A stretch of DNA of 41,738 nucleotides, from positions 1 to 41,738 of the forward strand of contig JAICWC010000011.1 in NCBI GenBank assembly GCA_025934995.1. Reading direction: 5' to 3'. Both the position numbers and the translations under genes were made by a program. This DNA is from Thermoleophilia bacterium. GTDB lineage: Bacteria; Actinomycetota; Thermoleophilia; Gaiellales; Gaiellaceae. The notes under the pieces are model-generated. The model did no database searches and was not told where the DNA came from. It worked only from the letters and a program-made list of their open reading frames with translations. Of the stretch, positions 1 to 8,369 are shown in pieces. Numbering within the stretch: the stretch's first letter is position 1; every line of letters starts with the position of its first letter.

Positions 1-741
1 CAGAGCCTGCTCGACGAGGCGTACGGCTTCGCCCGCGCCGTGTCGGAGCGGAACGGCTCCGTCCTCTTCGTCGGCACGAAGAAGCAGGCCCAGGACGCGG
101 TCGCCGGTGAGGCGAAACGCGTCGGCATGCCGTACGTGAACCACCGCTGGCTCGGCGGGCTGCTGACGAACTGGCGCACGATCTCGGACCGCATCCAGCG
201 GCTGCACGAGCTCCGCGCCCTGAAGCAGGAGTCGCAGCTCGACCTGCTGCCCGCGAAGGAGCGCATCTCGATGGTGGCCGAGCTCGAGAAGCTCGAGGCG
301 AACCTCGGCGGCGTCGCCGACATGCGCCGTCAGCCGGACGCGGTCTTCATCGTCGATCTGAAGAAAGAAGCGCTCGCCGTGCGCGAGGCGCGTCGTCTCA
401 ACATGCCGGTGATCGCGCTCGTCGACACGAACGCCGATCCGGACGAGGCCGAGTACGTGATCCCGGGCAACGACGATGCGATCCGCTCGTGCTCGCTCGT
501 CACGCGCGTGATCGCCGACGCGATCGAGGCCGGCAAGCAGAAGGTGACGGCACAGGAGATGGCGCGGCAGCCGGAGCCGGAGCCGGAGCCCGAGCCGGAG
601 CCGGAGGTCGCGGCGGAGCCTGAGGTCGCGGCGGAGCCGGAGGTGGAGGCGGTCCCCGTGCCGACGGGACAGGACCCGCAGAACGAAGGCGCCGCGAAGA
701 CGAAGGCGTCGAACGCTCCGACCGAGGAGGTGCCTCAGTAA
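1..741 (+). CDS. rpsB: 30S ribosomal protein S2 (5'-truncated by the window edge)
   Basis: The frame is open from base 1, so the N-terminus lies outside the window; 246 residues remain. Ribosomal protein S2 sits on the 30S head-body junction and is needed for assembly of the small subunit. Family sequence is plain: LFVGTKKQAQ, the PYVNHRWLGGLLTN motif, FIVDLKKE, and IALVDTNADPD followed by YVIPGNDDAIRS. After the conserved core (to about residue 185) comes an acidic, low-complexity tail of Pro-Glu repeats and two AEPEVA-type units, encoded by short tandem DNA repeats around 570-650. Such tails vary in S2 proteins and are probably disordered. It heads the operon and is joined to tsf by a TAATG overlap. 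A GTG at 40 is internal and not the start. Confidence 0.97.
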   Translation, partial: QSLLDEAYGFARAVSERNGSVLFVGTKKQAQDAVAGEAKRVGMPYVNHRWLGGLLTNWRTISDRIQRLHELRALKQESQLDLLPAKERISMVAELEKLEANLGGVADMRRQPDAVFIVDLKKEALAVREARRLNMPVIALVDTNADPDEAEYVIPGNDDAIRSCSLVTRVIADAIEAGKQKVTAQEMARQPEPEPEPEPEPEVAAEPEVAAEPEVEAVPVPTGQDPQNEGAAKTKASNAPTEEVPQ

Positions 742-1538
742 TGGCGGTCGACATCCCGGCCAAGCTCGTGATGGAGCTCCGCGGCGAAACGGGCGCGCCG
801 ATGATGGATGCCAAGCGTGCGCTGCAGGAGTCGAACGGCGACATGGAAGAGGCGAAGCGCTGGCTGCGCGAGCGCGGTATGGCGCAGGCCGCCAAGCGCG
901 CGGACCGCGAGACGAACGAGGGTCTCGTCGGCTATCGCATCGCAGGCAAGAAGGGAACGATCGTCGCCGTGGGCTGCGAGACGGAGCCCGTCTCGAAGAA
1001 CGACGAGTTCCAGTCGTTCGCGAAGAAGGTGCTCGATACCGTGGACGACGGCGGGGTCGGCGCGGAGTCGCAGCTCGACGAGGAGCGCACGGCGCTGACC
1101 GCGAAGCTCGGCGAGAACATCGTCGTCGTCGGGTCGGCTCAGTTCACGGCCGGCGACGACGAGCTCGTCACCGGCTATGCGCATCCGCCGGCGAACAAGC
1201 TCGGTGTGCTCGTGCTCATGCGCGGCGGCGACGAGGACCTGGGCCGCAAGGTCGCGATGCACATCGCGGCACTCAGCCCGCGGTGGGTGACGCGTGACGT
1301 CGTTCCCGCCGAATCGGTGGACGAGGAGCGCGACATCTTCGCCAACTCCGACGAGGTGCTCTCGAAGCCGGAACAGGCGCGCGAGAAGATCGTCGAGGGG
1401 ATGTTGAACAAGCGTTTCTTCCAGGCAAACGTCCTCGTCGACCAGGAGTGGGTGCACGATTCGTCGAAGACGGTCGACCAGGCGTTGAAGGAGGCCGGCG
1501 CCGAAGTCGTCGACTTCGCGCGGCTCAGCGTCAGCTGA
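741..1538 (+). CDS. tsf: Elongation factor Ts
   Basis: EF-Ts is the guanine-nucleotide exchange factor that recycles EF-Tu-GDP. The 265-residue product starts at an ATG overlapping the rpsB stop (TAATG), with a strong GAGGAGG ribosome-binding site at 724-730. The N-terminal UBA-like module shows [16 protein letters not shown] and the '[15 protein letters not shown]' motif; the core shows NEGLVGYRI and the conserved [15 protein letters not shown] segment, which carries the EF-Tu contact region. The rpsB-tsf pair is one of the most conserved bacterial gene orders. The length fits the two-subdomain core form. The gene ends in a TGATG overlap with pyrH. Confidence 0.97.
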   Translation: MAVDIPAKLVMELRGETGAPMMDAKRALQESNGDMEEAKRWLRERGMAQAAKRADRETNEGLVGYRIAGKKGTIVAVGCETEPVSKNDEFQSFAKKVLDTVDDGGVGAESQLDEERTALTAKLGENIVVVGSAQFTAGDDELVTGYAHPPANKLGVLVLMRGGDEDLGRKVAMHIAALSPRWVTRDVVPAESVDEERDIFANSDEVLSKPEQAREKIVEGMLNKRFFQANVLVDQEWVHDSSKTVDQALKEAGAEVVDFARLSVS

Positions 1539-2257
1539 TGGCACGAGCCAGCTTCCGTCGGGTGCTGCTGAAGCTCTCCGGCGAAGCGCTCATGGGGTCG
1601 CGCGACTTCGGGATCGACATGCCGGTTGCGCGCTCGATCGCGCACGAGCTCGCAGGCGTGCGCACGCACTGTCCCGAGATCGCGATCGTCGTCGGCGGCG
1701 GCAATTTCTTCCGTGGCCTCGAGGGCGCGGCCGAGGGGATGGATCGCGCCACCGCGGACTACGCGGGCATGCTCGCGACCGTCCTCAATGCGCTCGCGCT
1801 CCAGGACATCCTCGAGCACGAGGGCGTCGCGGCCCGGGTCCAGTCGGCACTCGCCTCCGAGGAGGTGGCGGAGCCGTACATCCGACGCAAGGCGATCGAC
1901 CACCTCGAGAAGGGCCGGATCGTGATCTTCGCCGCCGGAACGGGCAATCCCTATTTCACGACCGACACGGCGGCGGCGCTTCGCGCGCTCGAAGTCGGCG
2001 CGGATGCGATCCTTATGGCCAAGAACGGCGTGGAGGGCGTCTATGACGGCGATCCCAGAACAGACCCCGACGCGAAGTTCCTGCCGCGGCTCACGCACCT
2101 CGAGGCGATCGAGCGCGGCTTGAAGGTGATGGACACGACAGCGCTCTCGCTCTGCATGGACAACAAGCTGACCATCCACGTGTTCGAGCTCGCCGAGGGC
2201 AACATCGCCAGGGTGCTCGCGGGCGAGCACGTCGGCACGGTCATCGAGACACCGTAG
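1538..2257 (+). CDS. pyrH: Uridylate (UMP) kinase
   Basis: This cytosolic enzyme phosphorylates UMP to UDP in de novo pyrimidine synthesis. The start is the ATG overlapping the tsf stop. A longer in-frame GTG start 90 bases upstream would only add residues read through the end of tsf, and is rejected. The 239-residue product has the bacterial PyrH amino-acid-kinase fold motifs: [13 protein letters not shown] near the N-terminus, [55 protein letters not shown], and [20 protein letters not shown]. All are typical of the hexameric UTP-inhibited, GTP-activated bacterial family. Eight bases separate it from frr, the usual pyrH-frr pairing. Confidence 0.97.
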   Translation: MARASFRRVLLKLSGEALMGSRDFGIDMPVARSIAHELAGVRTHCPEIAIVVGGGNFFRGLEGAAEGMDRATADYAGMLATVLNALALQDILEHEGVAARVQSALASEEVAEPYIRRKAIDHLEKGRIVIFAAGTGNPYFTTDTAAALRALEVGADAILMAKNGVEGVYDGDPRTDPDAKFLPRLTHLEAIERGLKVMDTTALSLCMDNKLTIHVFELAEGNIARVLAGEHVGTVIETP

Positions 2258-2265
2258 GAGGCAAC

Positions 2266-2829
2266 ATGGCAACCGTCGACGAGCTGATCAACGACGCGCA
2301 AACGCGCATGGGGAAATCGGTCGACCATGCGCGCACCGAGTTCAACACCGTGCGCACCGGCCGTGCATCAGCGTCGCTGCTCGATCGCATCGACGTCGAC
2401 TACTACGGCACGCCGACGCCGCTCAAGCAGCTGGCGACGATCAGTGTTCCGGAGGCGCGGATGTTGACGATCCAGCCATTCGATCCGAGCTCGATCCGCA
2501 ACATCGAGAAGGCGATCCAGGAGTCCGATCTCGGCCTGACACCGTCCAACGACGGCAAGATGATCCGGCTCCCGATCCCGCAGCTGACCGAGGAGCGCCG
2601 CAAGGATCTCGTCAAGGTCGTCCGCAATCTCGCGGAAGAGGGGCGTGTGGCGGTGCGCGAGATCCGGCGTGACGCGATGAAGCACCTCAAAGACCTCGTC
2701 GACAAGGGTGACGTCGGCGCCGACGAGGAGCATCGCGCCGAGGAGCGCGTGCAGAAGCTGACCGACGAGCACACGAAGCAGATCGACGATCTGCTCAAGC
2801 ACAAGGAAGCAGAGGTCATGGAGGTATAG
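2266..2829 (+). CDS. frr: Ribosome recycling factor
   Basis: RRF acts with EF-G to split post-termination ribosomes. The 187-residue product has the family's usual length (about 185). It carries the landmark motifs FNTVRTGRAS at residues 25-34, DYYGTPTPL, ISVPEARMLTIQPFD, IEKAIQESDLGLTPSNDG and IPQLTEERRKDLVK, then the long helix with VAVREIRRDAMK. A GTAGGAGG-type ribosome-binding site precedes the ATG by a few bases. It is the last gene of the rpsB-tsf-pyrH-frr group; the next gene follows after a gap of about 120-160 bases. Confidence 0.97.
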   Translation: MATVDELINDAQTRMGKSVDHARTEFNTVRTGRASASLLDRIDVDYYGTPTPLKQLATISVPEARMLTIQPFDPSSIRNIEKAIQESDLGLTPSNDGKMIRLPIPQLTEERRKDLVKVVRNLAEEGRVAVREIRRDAMKHLKDLVDKGDVGADEEHRAEERVQKLTDEHTKQIDDLLKHKEAEVMEV

Positions 2830-2991
2830 CGGCCTCCAAGCGACGATGGCCGGCCTCCGAACCTCGATCACGCTGCGCGCTAGCGCGTCCTGCGTCCTTC
2901 TATCGCTTGGTGCTCGAGTCTTGGAGACTCGGCCTCGTCACTCGGAGGACCGCTGAGCGCGTCCGCCCTATCGGTCGACATTCCGCGCGCC
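2830..2991 (+). other. frr-uppS spacer with an in-frame upstream extension of uppS
   Basis: The gap contains a small inverted repeat (CGAGTC, 5-base loop, GACTCG, near 2914-2930) and a GGAGG at 2944-2948. The uppS frame is open back to a TAG at 2881. The codons immediately before the GTG at 2992 encode ...VDIPRA, which resembles the usual residues preceding the first strand of the UppS family. See the uppS entry. No separate gene is visible here. Confidence 0.5.
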
Positions 2992-3651
2992 GTGGCGATC
3001 GTCATGGACGGCAACGGCCGCTGGGCGGAGTCCCGCGGGCTCGACGTCGCCGACGGGCATCGCGCCGGCTCGCGCGCGTTGCGCCCGATCGTCGAGACTG
3101 CGATCGACGTCGGCGTCGGCTCGCTCGCCGTGTACGCGTTCTCGACGGAGAACTGGACGCGCTCGCCGGACGAGGTGACGGCGTTGATGGAGATCTTCGG
3201 CGAGACGATCGATCGCGAGCTGCACGACCTCGCCAAGGAGGGCGTGCACACGAAGTTCGTCGGACGCCGTGATCGCGCGCCTGAGTGGTTGCGCGACAAG
3301 ATGGCAGAGCTCGAGCGCGCCACCGAGAACGTACGGCGTCTCCATCTGTGGATCGCGTTCGACTACGGCGGGCGTGCGGAGATCGTCGAGGCGGCCCGTC
3401 GCGCCGCGGCGAGCGGGGAGGAGCTCGACGAGGAGACGTTCGCGCGGTTCTTCTACGCGCCCGACATGCCGGATCCCGATCTCGTCATCCGCACGTCGGG
3501 AGAGTTGCGCGTCTCGAACTTCCTGCTGTGGCAGAGCGCGTACTCGGAGTTCGTGTTCACGGAGACGCTGTGGCCGGACTTCGGCCCGGACGAGTTCCGC
3601 GCTGCAATCGAGGACTACGCAGGTCGCCGCCGTAGATTCGGCGGCAGATGA
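2992..3651 (+). CDS. uppS: Isoprenyl transferase (undecaprenyl diphosphate synthase family)
   Basis: This cis-prenyltransferase condenses isopentenyl diphosphate onto an allylic diphosphate to make the long-chain carrier lipid for peptidoglycan and wall glycans. Signature motifs are present: IVMDGNGRWA with the catalytic Asp near the N-terminus, GHRAGSRALRPIV, LAVYAFSTENW, LWIAFDYGGRAEIVEA, and the C-terminal DLVIRTSGELRVSNFLLWQSAYSE block. The GTG at 2992 is the first standard start, but it cuts directly before the conserved core. The upstream in-frame residues look native, so initiation at CTG 2953, with GGAGG four bases before it, is a real possibility. The stop overlaps the cdsA start (ATGA). 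Confidence 0.93.
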   Translation: MAIVMDGNGRWAESRGLDVADGHRAGSRALRPIVETAIDVGVGSLAVYAFSTENWTRSPDEVTALMEIFGETIDRELHDLAKEGVHTKFVGRRDRAPEWLRDKMAELERATENVRRLHLWIAFDYGGRAEIVEAARRAAASGEELDEETFARFFYAPDMPDPDLVIRTSGELRVSNFLLWQSAYSEFVFTETLWPDFGPDEFRAAIEDYAGRRRRFGGR

Positions 3652-4451
3652 GCAACTTCATCAACCGCGTCCTCATCGCGGTCGTCGGCCTCCCGGTTGT
3701 GCTCGGCGCGGTGTGGGCCGGAGGGTGGTGGCTCTTTGCGCTCGTGGCCATCGCAGGCGCGGTCGCGGTGCACGAGTTCGTGCTGATGGCGCGCCCGCTC
3801 GCGCCGCTCGCGCCGGCCGCCTACATCGGCGTGCTGCTCGCGCTCCTCGGCGCGGAGCGAGGCCGCGTCGTCTGGATGCTCGGCGGCTTCCTCACCTGCT
3901 TCGTCCTCTCGTTCGTGCTGAACACGCTCGCGAAGACGCGTCCACCGGCGACTGCTGCGATCGGCGCGACGGTGCTGGCAGCGGCGTGGATCGGCTTCGG
4001 CCTCGGCCATCTCATCCTGCTACGGCGCATGCACGACGAGCCGCGGCTGATCGCCTTCACGGTGCTGCTCGTCGTCTTCGCCGCGGACACGTTCGCCTAT
4101 TTCGGCGGGCGAGTCCTCGGTCGGCACAAGCTGGCGCCGACGCTCTCACCGGGGAAGACCTGGGAGGGGTTCGTCGTCGGCTCGCTGGTCGGGATCTTCG
4201 TCGCGTTCGTCGCGCTCTACCAGGATCGAAATCACTACCTCCTCATCTGGGAGGCGGTCGTGCTCGGCGTCGCCGTCGTGCTCGTCGCGGTCGCCGGCGA
4301 CCTGTTCGAGTCGATGCTGAAGCGGGACCTGCAGGTGAAGGACACCGGCCGGCTCCTCGGCGGCCACGGCGGCGTGCTCGACCGCGTCGACGCGCTGCTT
4401 TTCGCGGCACCTGCCGCGTACTACCTCGTGCGTGCGTTCGGCTACCTGTAG
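3648..4451 (+). CDS. cdsA: Phosphatidate cytidylyltransferase (CDP-diacylglycerol synthase)
   Basis: An integral membrane enzyme that activates phosphatidic acid with CTP, feeding all phospholipid synthesis. The 267-residue product is highly hydrophobic with about seven to eight membrane segments. It ends in the CdsA signature: SMLKRDLQVKDTG, then LGGHGGVLDRVD, carrying the conserved K-D, H-G-G and D-R-x-D residues. An earlier conserved segment, DTFAYFGGRVLGRHKLAPTLSPGKTWEG, is also intact. It starts in an ATGA overlap with uppS, a common actinobacterial pairing. Its 3' end overlaps the convergent gene at 4442 by about ten bases. Confidence 0.95.
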   Translation: MSNFINRVLIAVVGLPVVLGAVWAGGWWLFALVAIAGAVAVHEFVLMARPLAPLAPAAYIGVLLALLGAERGRVVWMLGGFLTCFVLSFVLNTLAKTRPPATAAIGATVLAAAWIGFGLGHLILLRRMHDEPRLIAFTVLLVVFAADTFAYFGGRVLGRHKLAPTLSPGKTWEGFVVGSLVGIFVAFVALYQDRNHYLLIWEAVVLGVAVVLVAVAGDLFESMLKRDLQVKDTGRLLGGHGGVLDRVDALLFAAPAAYYLVRAFGYL

Positions 4452-5086
4452 CGAAGCGGACGCGACGTCGTCGCGACTGCCTGCCCGTCGATCGTCGCGG
4501 TCGCGACGAGCCGGTACGTGCCGCTGCGCTTCACGTGCAGGGTCAGGCCGGATGCGATCGCGATGCACCGCGATCCCGCGCAGCGCTGCCAGCGATAGGT
4601 GACGTGCGTCGGCGGCGAGCTCCACGCCGGCGGTGTCGCGCGGATCCGTTTGCCGACGCGGTGCAAGACCGGTCGCGTCACCGCATGCGGCGCGCAATCG
4701 GCCGCGGGCCCGATGTCGCCGGCGGGCGTGTACGTCGACCCGTCGCCCGAGACCGAGAGCGCGAACGTCGGTCCGCAGATCGCCGCGTCCGCCATCGTCG
4801 CCACGAACGTCAGGTGCGCCTGCGGCGGCATCACGTTGGCGCCGATCGGCCCGCACTGGATCTGATTGCCGCTCGCCGCGCAAGCGATCGACCCTTCGTT
4901 GCCCGTGGTGCCGCCGACGAAGGTCGAGCCGGGAGGTGCTGTGAGCGCGAAGGCGCGCCACGCGGTCGTGCCGGAGTTGTAGAACGCGACGTCGTAATCG
5001 CGGCCCGTCGCGACGTAGGTGCCGCTGCCGCCGTCGCCCGCGGCGACGACGAGAGCGGCCAGGACGGCTGCGCTAATCGACAGCAA
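4442..5086 (-). CDS. Secreted protein with Ig-like/DUF11-like domains, function unknown
   Basis: The 214-residue product begins with a hydrophobic stretch (SISAAVLAALVVAAG) consistent with a signal peptide. The first half resembles DUF11-type beta domains that carry paired cysteines (FALTAPPGSTFVGG, then IACAASGNQIQCGPI). The second half has a YRWQRCAGSRCIAI unit with a strand-rich ending (GTYRLVATATIDGQ), similar to Ig-like modules in exported proteins of high-GC actinobacteria. It likely sits outside the membrane, with disulfides possible. The start overlaps the end of the upstream FKBP gene by 14 bases, so the two are probably co-transcribed. No enzymatic motif is seen. Confidence 0.72.
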   Translation of the reverse strand: MLSISAAVLAALVVAAGDGGSGTYVATGRDYDVAFYNSGTTAWRAFALTAPPGSTFVGGTTGNEGSIACAASGNQIQCGPIGANVMPPQAHLTFVATMADAAICGPTFALSVSGDGSTYTPAGDIGPAADCAPHAVTRPVLHRVGKRIRATPPAWSSPPTHVTYRWQRCAGSRCIAIASGLTLHVKRSGTYRLVATATIDGQAVATTSRPLRYR

Positions 5087-5441
5087 TCAGGTCGACCACG
5101 AACACGAGCGGCTCGTGCGGCTCGATCACGCCGCCGGCTCCGCGCGCGCCGTACGCGAGCGCGCTCGGGATCGTCAGCCGCCGGCGGCCGCCGACGCGCA
5201 TTCCGGCGACCCCCTGATCCCATCCGGGTATGACCTGGCCCTTGCCGAGCTTGAACCGGAACGGCTCGCCGCGGTTCCATGACGCGTCGAACTCCTCGCC
5301 CGAGCGGAAGGCGACGCCGACGTAGTGCACCGTCACCGTCTTGCCGGCCGTCGCCTCGTCACCGTCGCCGACGACGATGTCGTCCGCGCCGAGCTCGAAC
5401 GGAATGTCGCCCTCGGGCTTCTCGATCTCCGGCCGTTCCAC
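5073..5441 (-). CDS. FKBP-type peptidyl-prolyl cis-trans isomerase
   Basis: A single FKBP domain of 122 residues: KTVTVHYVGVAFRSGEEFDASWNRGEPFRFKLG followed by GQVIPGWDQGVAGMRVGGRRRLTIPSALAYG and a final LVFVVDLIAV strand. The binding-pocket residues of the family (Tyr in HYVG, Phe/Asp in EFDAS, VIPGW, AYG) are present. It lacks a clear signal peptide from this start, so a cytosolic folding role is likely. The frame is open far upstream, but only because it runs antisense through the neighbouring hydrolase. The GTG at 5441 gives a natural N-terminus (MERPEIEKPEGDIP). Only 15 bases separate it from the divergent gene's ATG. Confidence 0.92.
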   Translation of the reverse strand: MERPEIEKPEGDIPFELGADDIVVGDGDEATAGKTVTVHYVGVAFRSGEEFDASWNRGEPFRFKLGKGQVIPGWDQGVAGMRVGGRRRLTIPSALAYGARGAGGVIEPHEPLVFVVDLIAVD

Positions 5442-5456
5442 GAGGATGGACGGTAC

Positions 5457-6092
5457 ATGGAACAGATCAGCGAGCACGTCTGGTGGATGCCGCCCGGCCC
5501 ACCCGACCGGCCGTCTCTGTGCGCCGTCGTCGGCGAGCGCTGGACGCTCGCGCTCGATGCCGGCGCGTCTCGCTCGCACACACGCGAGTTTCTCGACGGG
5601 CTGCCGCAGCAGCCGAGCGCCGTGGTCTATTCCCATTCGCACTGGGATCACGTCTTCGGCGGCGTCGAGATCGGCGGTCTCGTCATCGCGCACACACTGA
5701 CCGCGCAGAAGCTCGTCGAGATGGCGGCGCGCGACTGGACGGACGACGCGGGCGTCGGCGAGCACATTCGCGAGGAGCTGCCGGCGCCGCGCGTCGTCGA
5801 GATCGCACAGGCCGACGTCACCTTCGACCACGGCCTTCTCCTCGACCTCGGCGGAGTCCGCGTCCATGCGCGTCATGTCGGCGGAGCCCACGCCGCCGAC
5901 TCGTCGGTGATGTTCGTCGAGCGGGACGACCTCCTGTTCCTCGGCGATGCGCTCTGCGATGCGGTGGACGAGCGGCTCGAACGCGAAATCCTCTCCTTCG
6001 AGGCACAGCGCTATGTCGAAGGCCATCACCCGGCCGTGAGCACCCGAGTGGAGATCGAAGCGATCATCGCCGAGCAGCGGGACCTACACTGA
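5457..6092 (+). CDS. Metallo-beta-lactamase-fold hydrolase
   Basis: The 211-residue product carries the MBL-fold zinc motif HSHWDH (His60, His62, Asp64, His65), preceded by strand VVYS. Further candidate ligands are in the GVRVHARHVGGAHAADS region and FLGDALCD. The fold serves many hydrolases and the substrate cannot be told from sequence. The ATG at 5457 has GAGGA upstream and gives MEQISEHVWWMPP, a typical strand start; longer in-frame starts would run antisense through the FKBP gene. It is followed four bases later by dxr on the same strand, so it may share that transcript. It is a probable intruder between cdsA and dxr. Confidence 0.85.
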   Translation: MEQISEHVWWMPPGPPDRPSLCAVVGERWTLALDAGASRSHTREFLDGLPQQPSAVVYSHSHWDHVFGGVEIGGLVIAHTLTAQKLVEMAARDWTDDAGVGEHIREELPAPRVVEIAQADVTFDHGLLLDLGGVRVHARHVGGAHAADSSVMFVERDDLLFLGDALCDAVDERLEREILSFEAQRYVEGHHPAVSTRVEIEAIIAEQRDLH

Positions 6093-6096
6093 GTCC

Positions 6097-7140
6097 GTGA
6101 AGCGAGTCGCCCTCCTCGGCGCGACCGGATCGATCGGGCGGCAGGCGATCGAGATCATCTCGGCGCATCCCGAGCTCGAGCTCGTCGCCGCCGCATCCGG
6201 GACGACCCCGCTCGACGATGTCGACGCGCCGCTGAAGCAGGTCGGCGGCGACCTGACCGAGCTGCTCGAGCGCGCCGAGCCCGACGTGGTTCTCAACGCC
6301 GTCGTCGGCTTCGCCGGCATCCACGCGACGCTCTGGACGCTCGAGCGGGGAATCGATCTGGCACTGGCGAACAAGGAATCGCTCGTGGCAGGCGGCGAGC
6401 TCGCGACGCGGCTCCGCGGACGGATCATTCCGGTCGACTCGGAGCACTCCGCGCTCTTCCAGTGCCTCGAGGGCCAGAGCGGCGTCGAGACGCTCGTCCT
6501 CACCGGGTCCGGCGGCCCATTCCGCGGGCGTACGCGCGACGAGCTGCAGGACGTGACCGCGGAGCAGGCGCTCGCGCATCCGACGTGGCGCATGGGGCCG
6601 AAGATCACGATCGACTCCGCAACGCTCGCGAACAAGGGGCTCGAGCTGATCGAGGCGCACTTCCTCTTCGACGTGCCGTACGACCGAATCGAGGTCGTCA
6701 TCCAGCCGACGTCGATCGTCCATTCGCTCGTCCGCTTTCGGGACGGAGCAGCGCTTGCGCACCTCGGCCAGCCGGACATGCGCGTGCCGATCTCGTACGC
6801 GCTCACGTATCCGGCGCGCGCCGCGACGCCGCTGGAACCGCTCGATCTCACCCGGCTGACGCTCGAGTTCCAGGCCCCCGACGTCGAAACCTTCCCAATG
6901 CTCGAGCTCGCGCGTGAGGCCGGAAAGAAGGGTGGGACCTATCCCGCGTCGTACAACGCAGCGAACGAAGTGGCCGTCGCATCCTTCCTGGCGGGGAAGT
7001 TGCCGTTCCTCGGCATCGCCGACGTGGTCGCGGACGTCCTCGAGCGGGTCGACGGCTCCCCGGCGCGCGATCTTACGGATCTCATAGCCGCGGACGAAAC
7101 CGCTAGGCGCTTCGCGCAGGAACAATTGACTCCGGTATGA
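6097..7140 (+). CDS. dxr: 1-deoxy-D-xylulose 5-phosphate reductoisomerase
   Basis: Catalyses the NADPH-dependent second step of the MEP isoprenoid pathway. The 347-residue product begins at GTG with the Rossmann motif VALLGATGSIGRQAIEII. It contains NKESLVAGGEL, VDSEHSALFQCL with metal ligands, LTGSGGPFRG, HPTWRMGPKITIDSATLANKGLE (catalytic Glu region), VIQPTSIVHSLV and ASYNAANEVAVASFLAGKLPFLGIADV. These are family hallmarks and complete. It overlaps rseP by ATGA and lies two genes from ispG, so two MEP enzymes share this operon, with uppS, which uses their product, upstream. Confidence 0.97.
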   Translation: MKRVALLGATGSIGRQAIEIISAHPELELVAAASGTTPLDDVDAPLKQVGGDLTELLERAEPDVVLNAVVGFAGIHATLWTLERGIDLALANKESLVAGGELATRLRGRIIPVDSEHSALFQCLEGQSGVETLVLTGSGGPFRGRTRDELQDVTAEQALAHPTWRMGPKITIDSATLANKGLELIEAHFLFDVPYDRIEVVIQPTSIVHSLVRFRDGAALAHLGQPDMRVPISYALTYPARAATPLEPLDLTRLTLEFQAPDVETFPMLELAREAGKKGGTYPASYNAANEVAVASFLAGKLPFLGIADVVADVLERVDGSPARDLTDLIAADETARRFAQEQLTPV

Positions 7141-8360
7141 GCTACCTCGTCGTCATCGTCGGGCTCCTGCTCCTGATCTTCCTACACGAGCTCGGCCACT
7201 TCACGGCTGCACGAGCAGTGGGCATCAAGCCGCGCAAGTTCTACGTCGGCTTCCCGCCGGCGCTCGCGAAGGTGACGCGCAACGGGGTGGAGTACGGCAT
7301 CGGCACGATTCCGCTCGGCGGCTACGTTCGCATCCCCGGCATGCACCGCCCGGCGGCGCGCGACTTCGACGCGTGGATTCGTCCGGCATTGCACGAGGAC
7401 GCCGCGCTCGCGCCCGTCGCGCAGCGGATTCGCCGACGGCTCGAGGCAGAGGACTACACCGGTGCACGCGACGACCTGCCCGAGCTGCACAGGCTCGTCG
7501 AGCTCGCGGCGCTCACGTCCGGCGCACGCCGACTCGCAGAGCGTGCCGTTCGCGAGGTCGACGAGGCGACGGGATACGACGCGTACTGGCGGCAGCCGAC
7601 GTGGAAGCGGCTCGTCGTCATCGCCGCCGGCCCGTTGGCGAACGTCGTCGTCGCGTTCGTGATTTTCGTCGTGCTGTTCGCGACGGGCGCGCCGACCGGG
7701 CCGGCGACGAACGTCGTTGCCGGGGTCGAGGGCGGATCGCCTGCTGCGACGGCAGGACTGCACACGGGCGATCGCGTCGTCGCCGTCGACGGCGTGTCGA
7801 CGCCGACCTTCGGGGCTGTGTCGCGCACCATCCGCGGCAGCAAGGGCGCGCCGGTCACCGTCACCGTCGAGCGAGACGGGCGCCTGACGAAGCTCGGGCC
7901 GCGGCGGACGATCAAGTCGGGCGGACGCTGGATCTGGGGCTTCGAGCCCGCCGCGAAGCTCGAGAGTCACAGCCTCGGCGCGTCGATCGGCAGGTCGGCG
8001 TCGGCACTCGGCCGGATCACGACCGGAACGGGCAGTGCGCTCGGCGGTCTCTTCCACAAGAAGGAACGCTCGCAGCTCGTCGGGACGGTCGGCATCGTGC
8101 GCGAGTCGGCGGCGGCGCTGAGCGTCGGGGTGCCGTACTACCTGACGCTCGTCGGCCTCGTCAGCATGTCCCTCGCGCTCCTGAACCTCCTGCCCCTGCT
8201 GCCGCTCGACGGCGGCCACATCGCGGTCTCGATCATCGAGTCGATCCGCCGCCGCGCGCTCGCGCGCGAGGTCTACGAGCGGGTGTCGCTGATCGGTCTC
8301 GCGCTCGTCCTGTTCATCGCATTCATCGCGCTGAACAACGACATTTCACGGCCTGGCTAG
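7137..8360 (+). CDS. rseP: Site-2-type intramembrane metalloprotease (RseP/M50B) with PDZ domain
   Basis: An integral membrane zinc protease that cleaves transmembrane substrates such as anti-sigma factors after a first cut. The HELGH zinc motif (residues 17-21) lies in the first membrane helix. The second conserved motif, LPLDGGH, is near residue 360. A PDZ domain spans roughly residues 190-265 (VVAGVEGGSPAATAGLHTGDRVVAVDGV). Between the GYVRIPGM loop and the helix starting VVIAAGPLANVVVAF is an extra stretch of about 85 residues, rich in Arg/Glu/Ala helices, that typical RseP proteins lack. The dxr-rseP-ispG order is common in Gram-positive bacteria. Its substrate here is unknown. Confidence 0.93.
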   Translation: MSYLVVIVGLLLLIFLHELGHFTAARAVGIKPRKFYVGFPPALAKVTRNGVEYGIGTIPLGGYVRIPGMHRPAARDFDAWIRPALHEDAALAPVAQRIRRRLEAEDYTGARDDLPELHRLVELAALTSGARRLAERAVREVDEATGYDAYWRQPTWKRLVVIAAGPLANVVVAFVIFVVLFATGAPTGPATNVVAGVEGGSPAATAGLHTGDRVVAVDGVSTPTFGAVSRTIRGSKGAPVTVTVERDGRLTKLGPRRTIKSGGRWIWGFEPAAKLESHSLGASIGRSASALGRITTGTGSALGGLFHKKERSQLVGTVGIVRESAAALSVGVPYYLTLVGLVSMSLALLNLLPLLPLDGGHIAVSIIESIRRRALAREVYERVSLIGLALVLFIAFIALNNDISRPG

Positions 8361-8369
8361 ACTGAATCC

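Noticed and set aside
735-1544. Long minus-strand frames opposite tsf, pyrH, proS, ispG and others
   Set aside because: Arg/Asp/Val-rich antisense frames typical of high-GC DNA, mirroring real genes; no family motifs.
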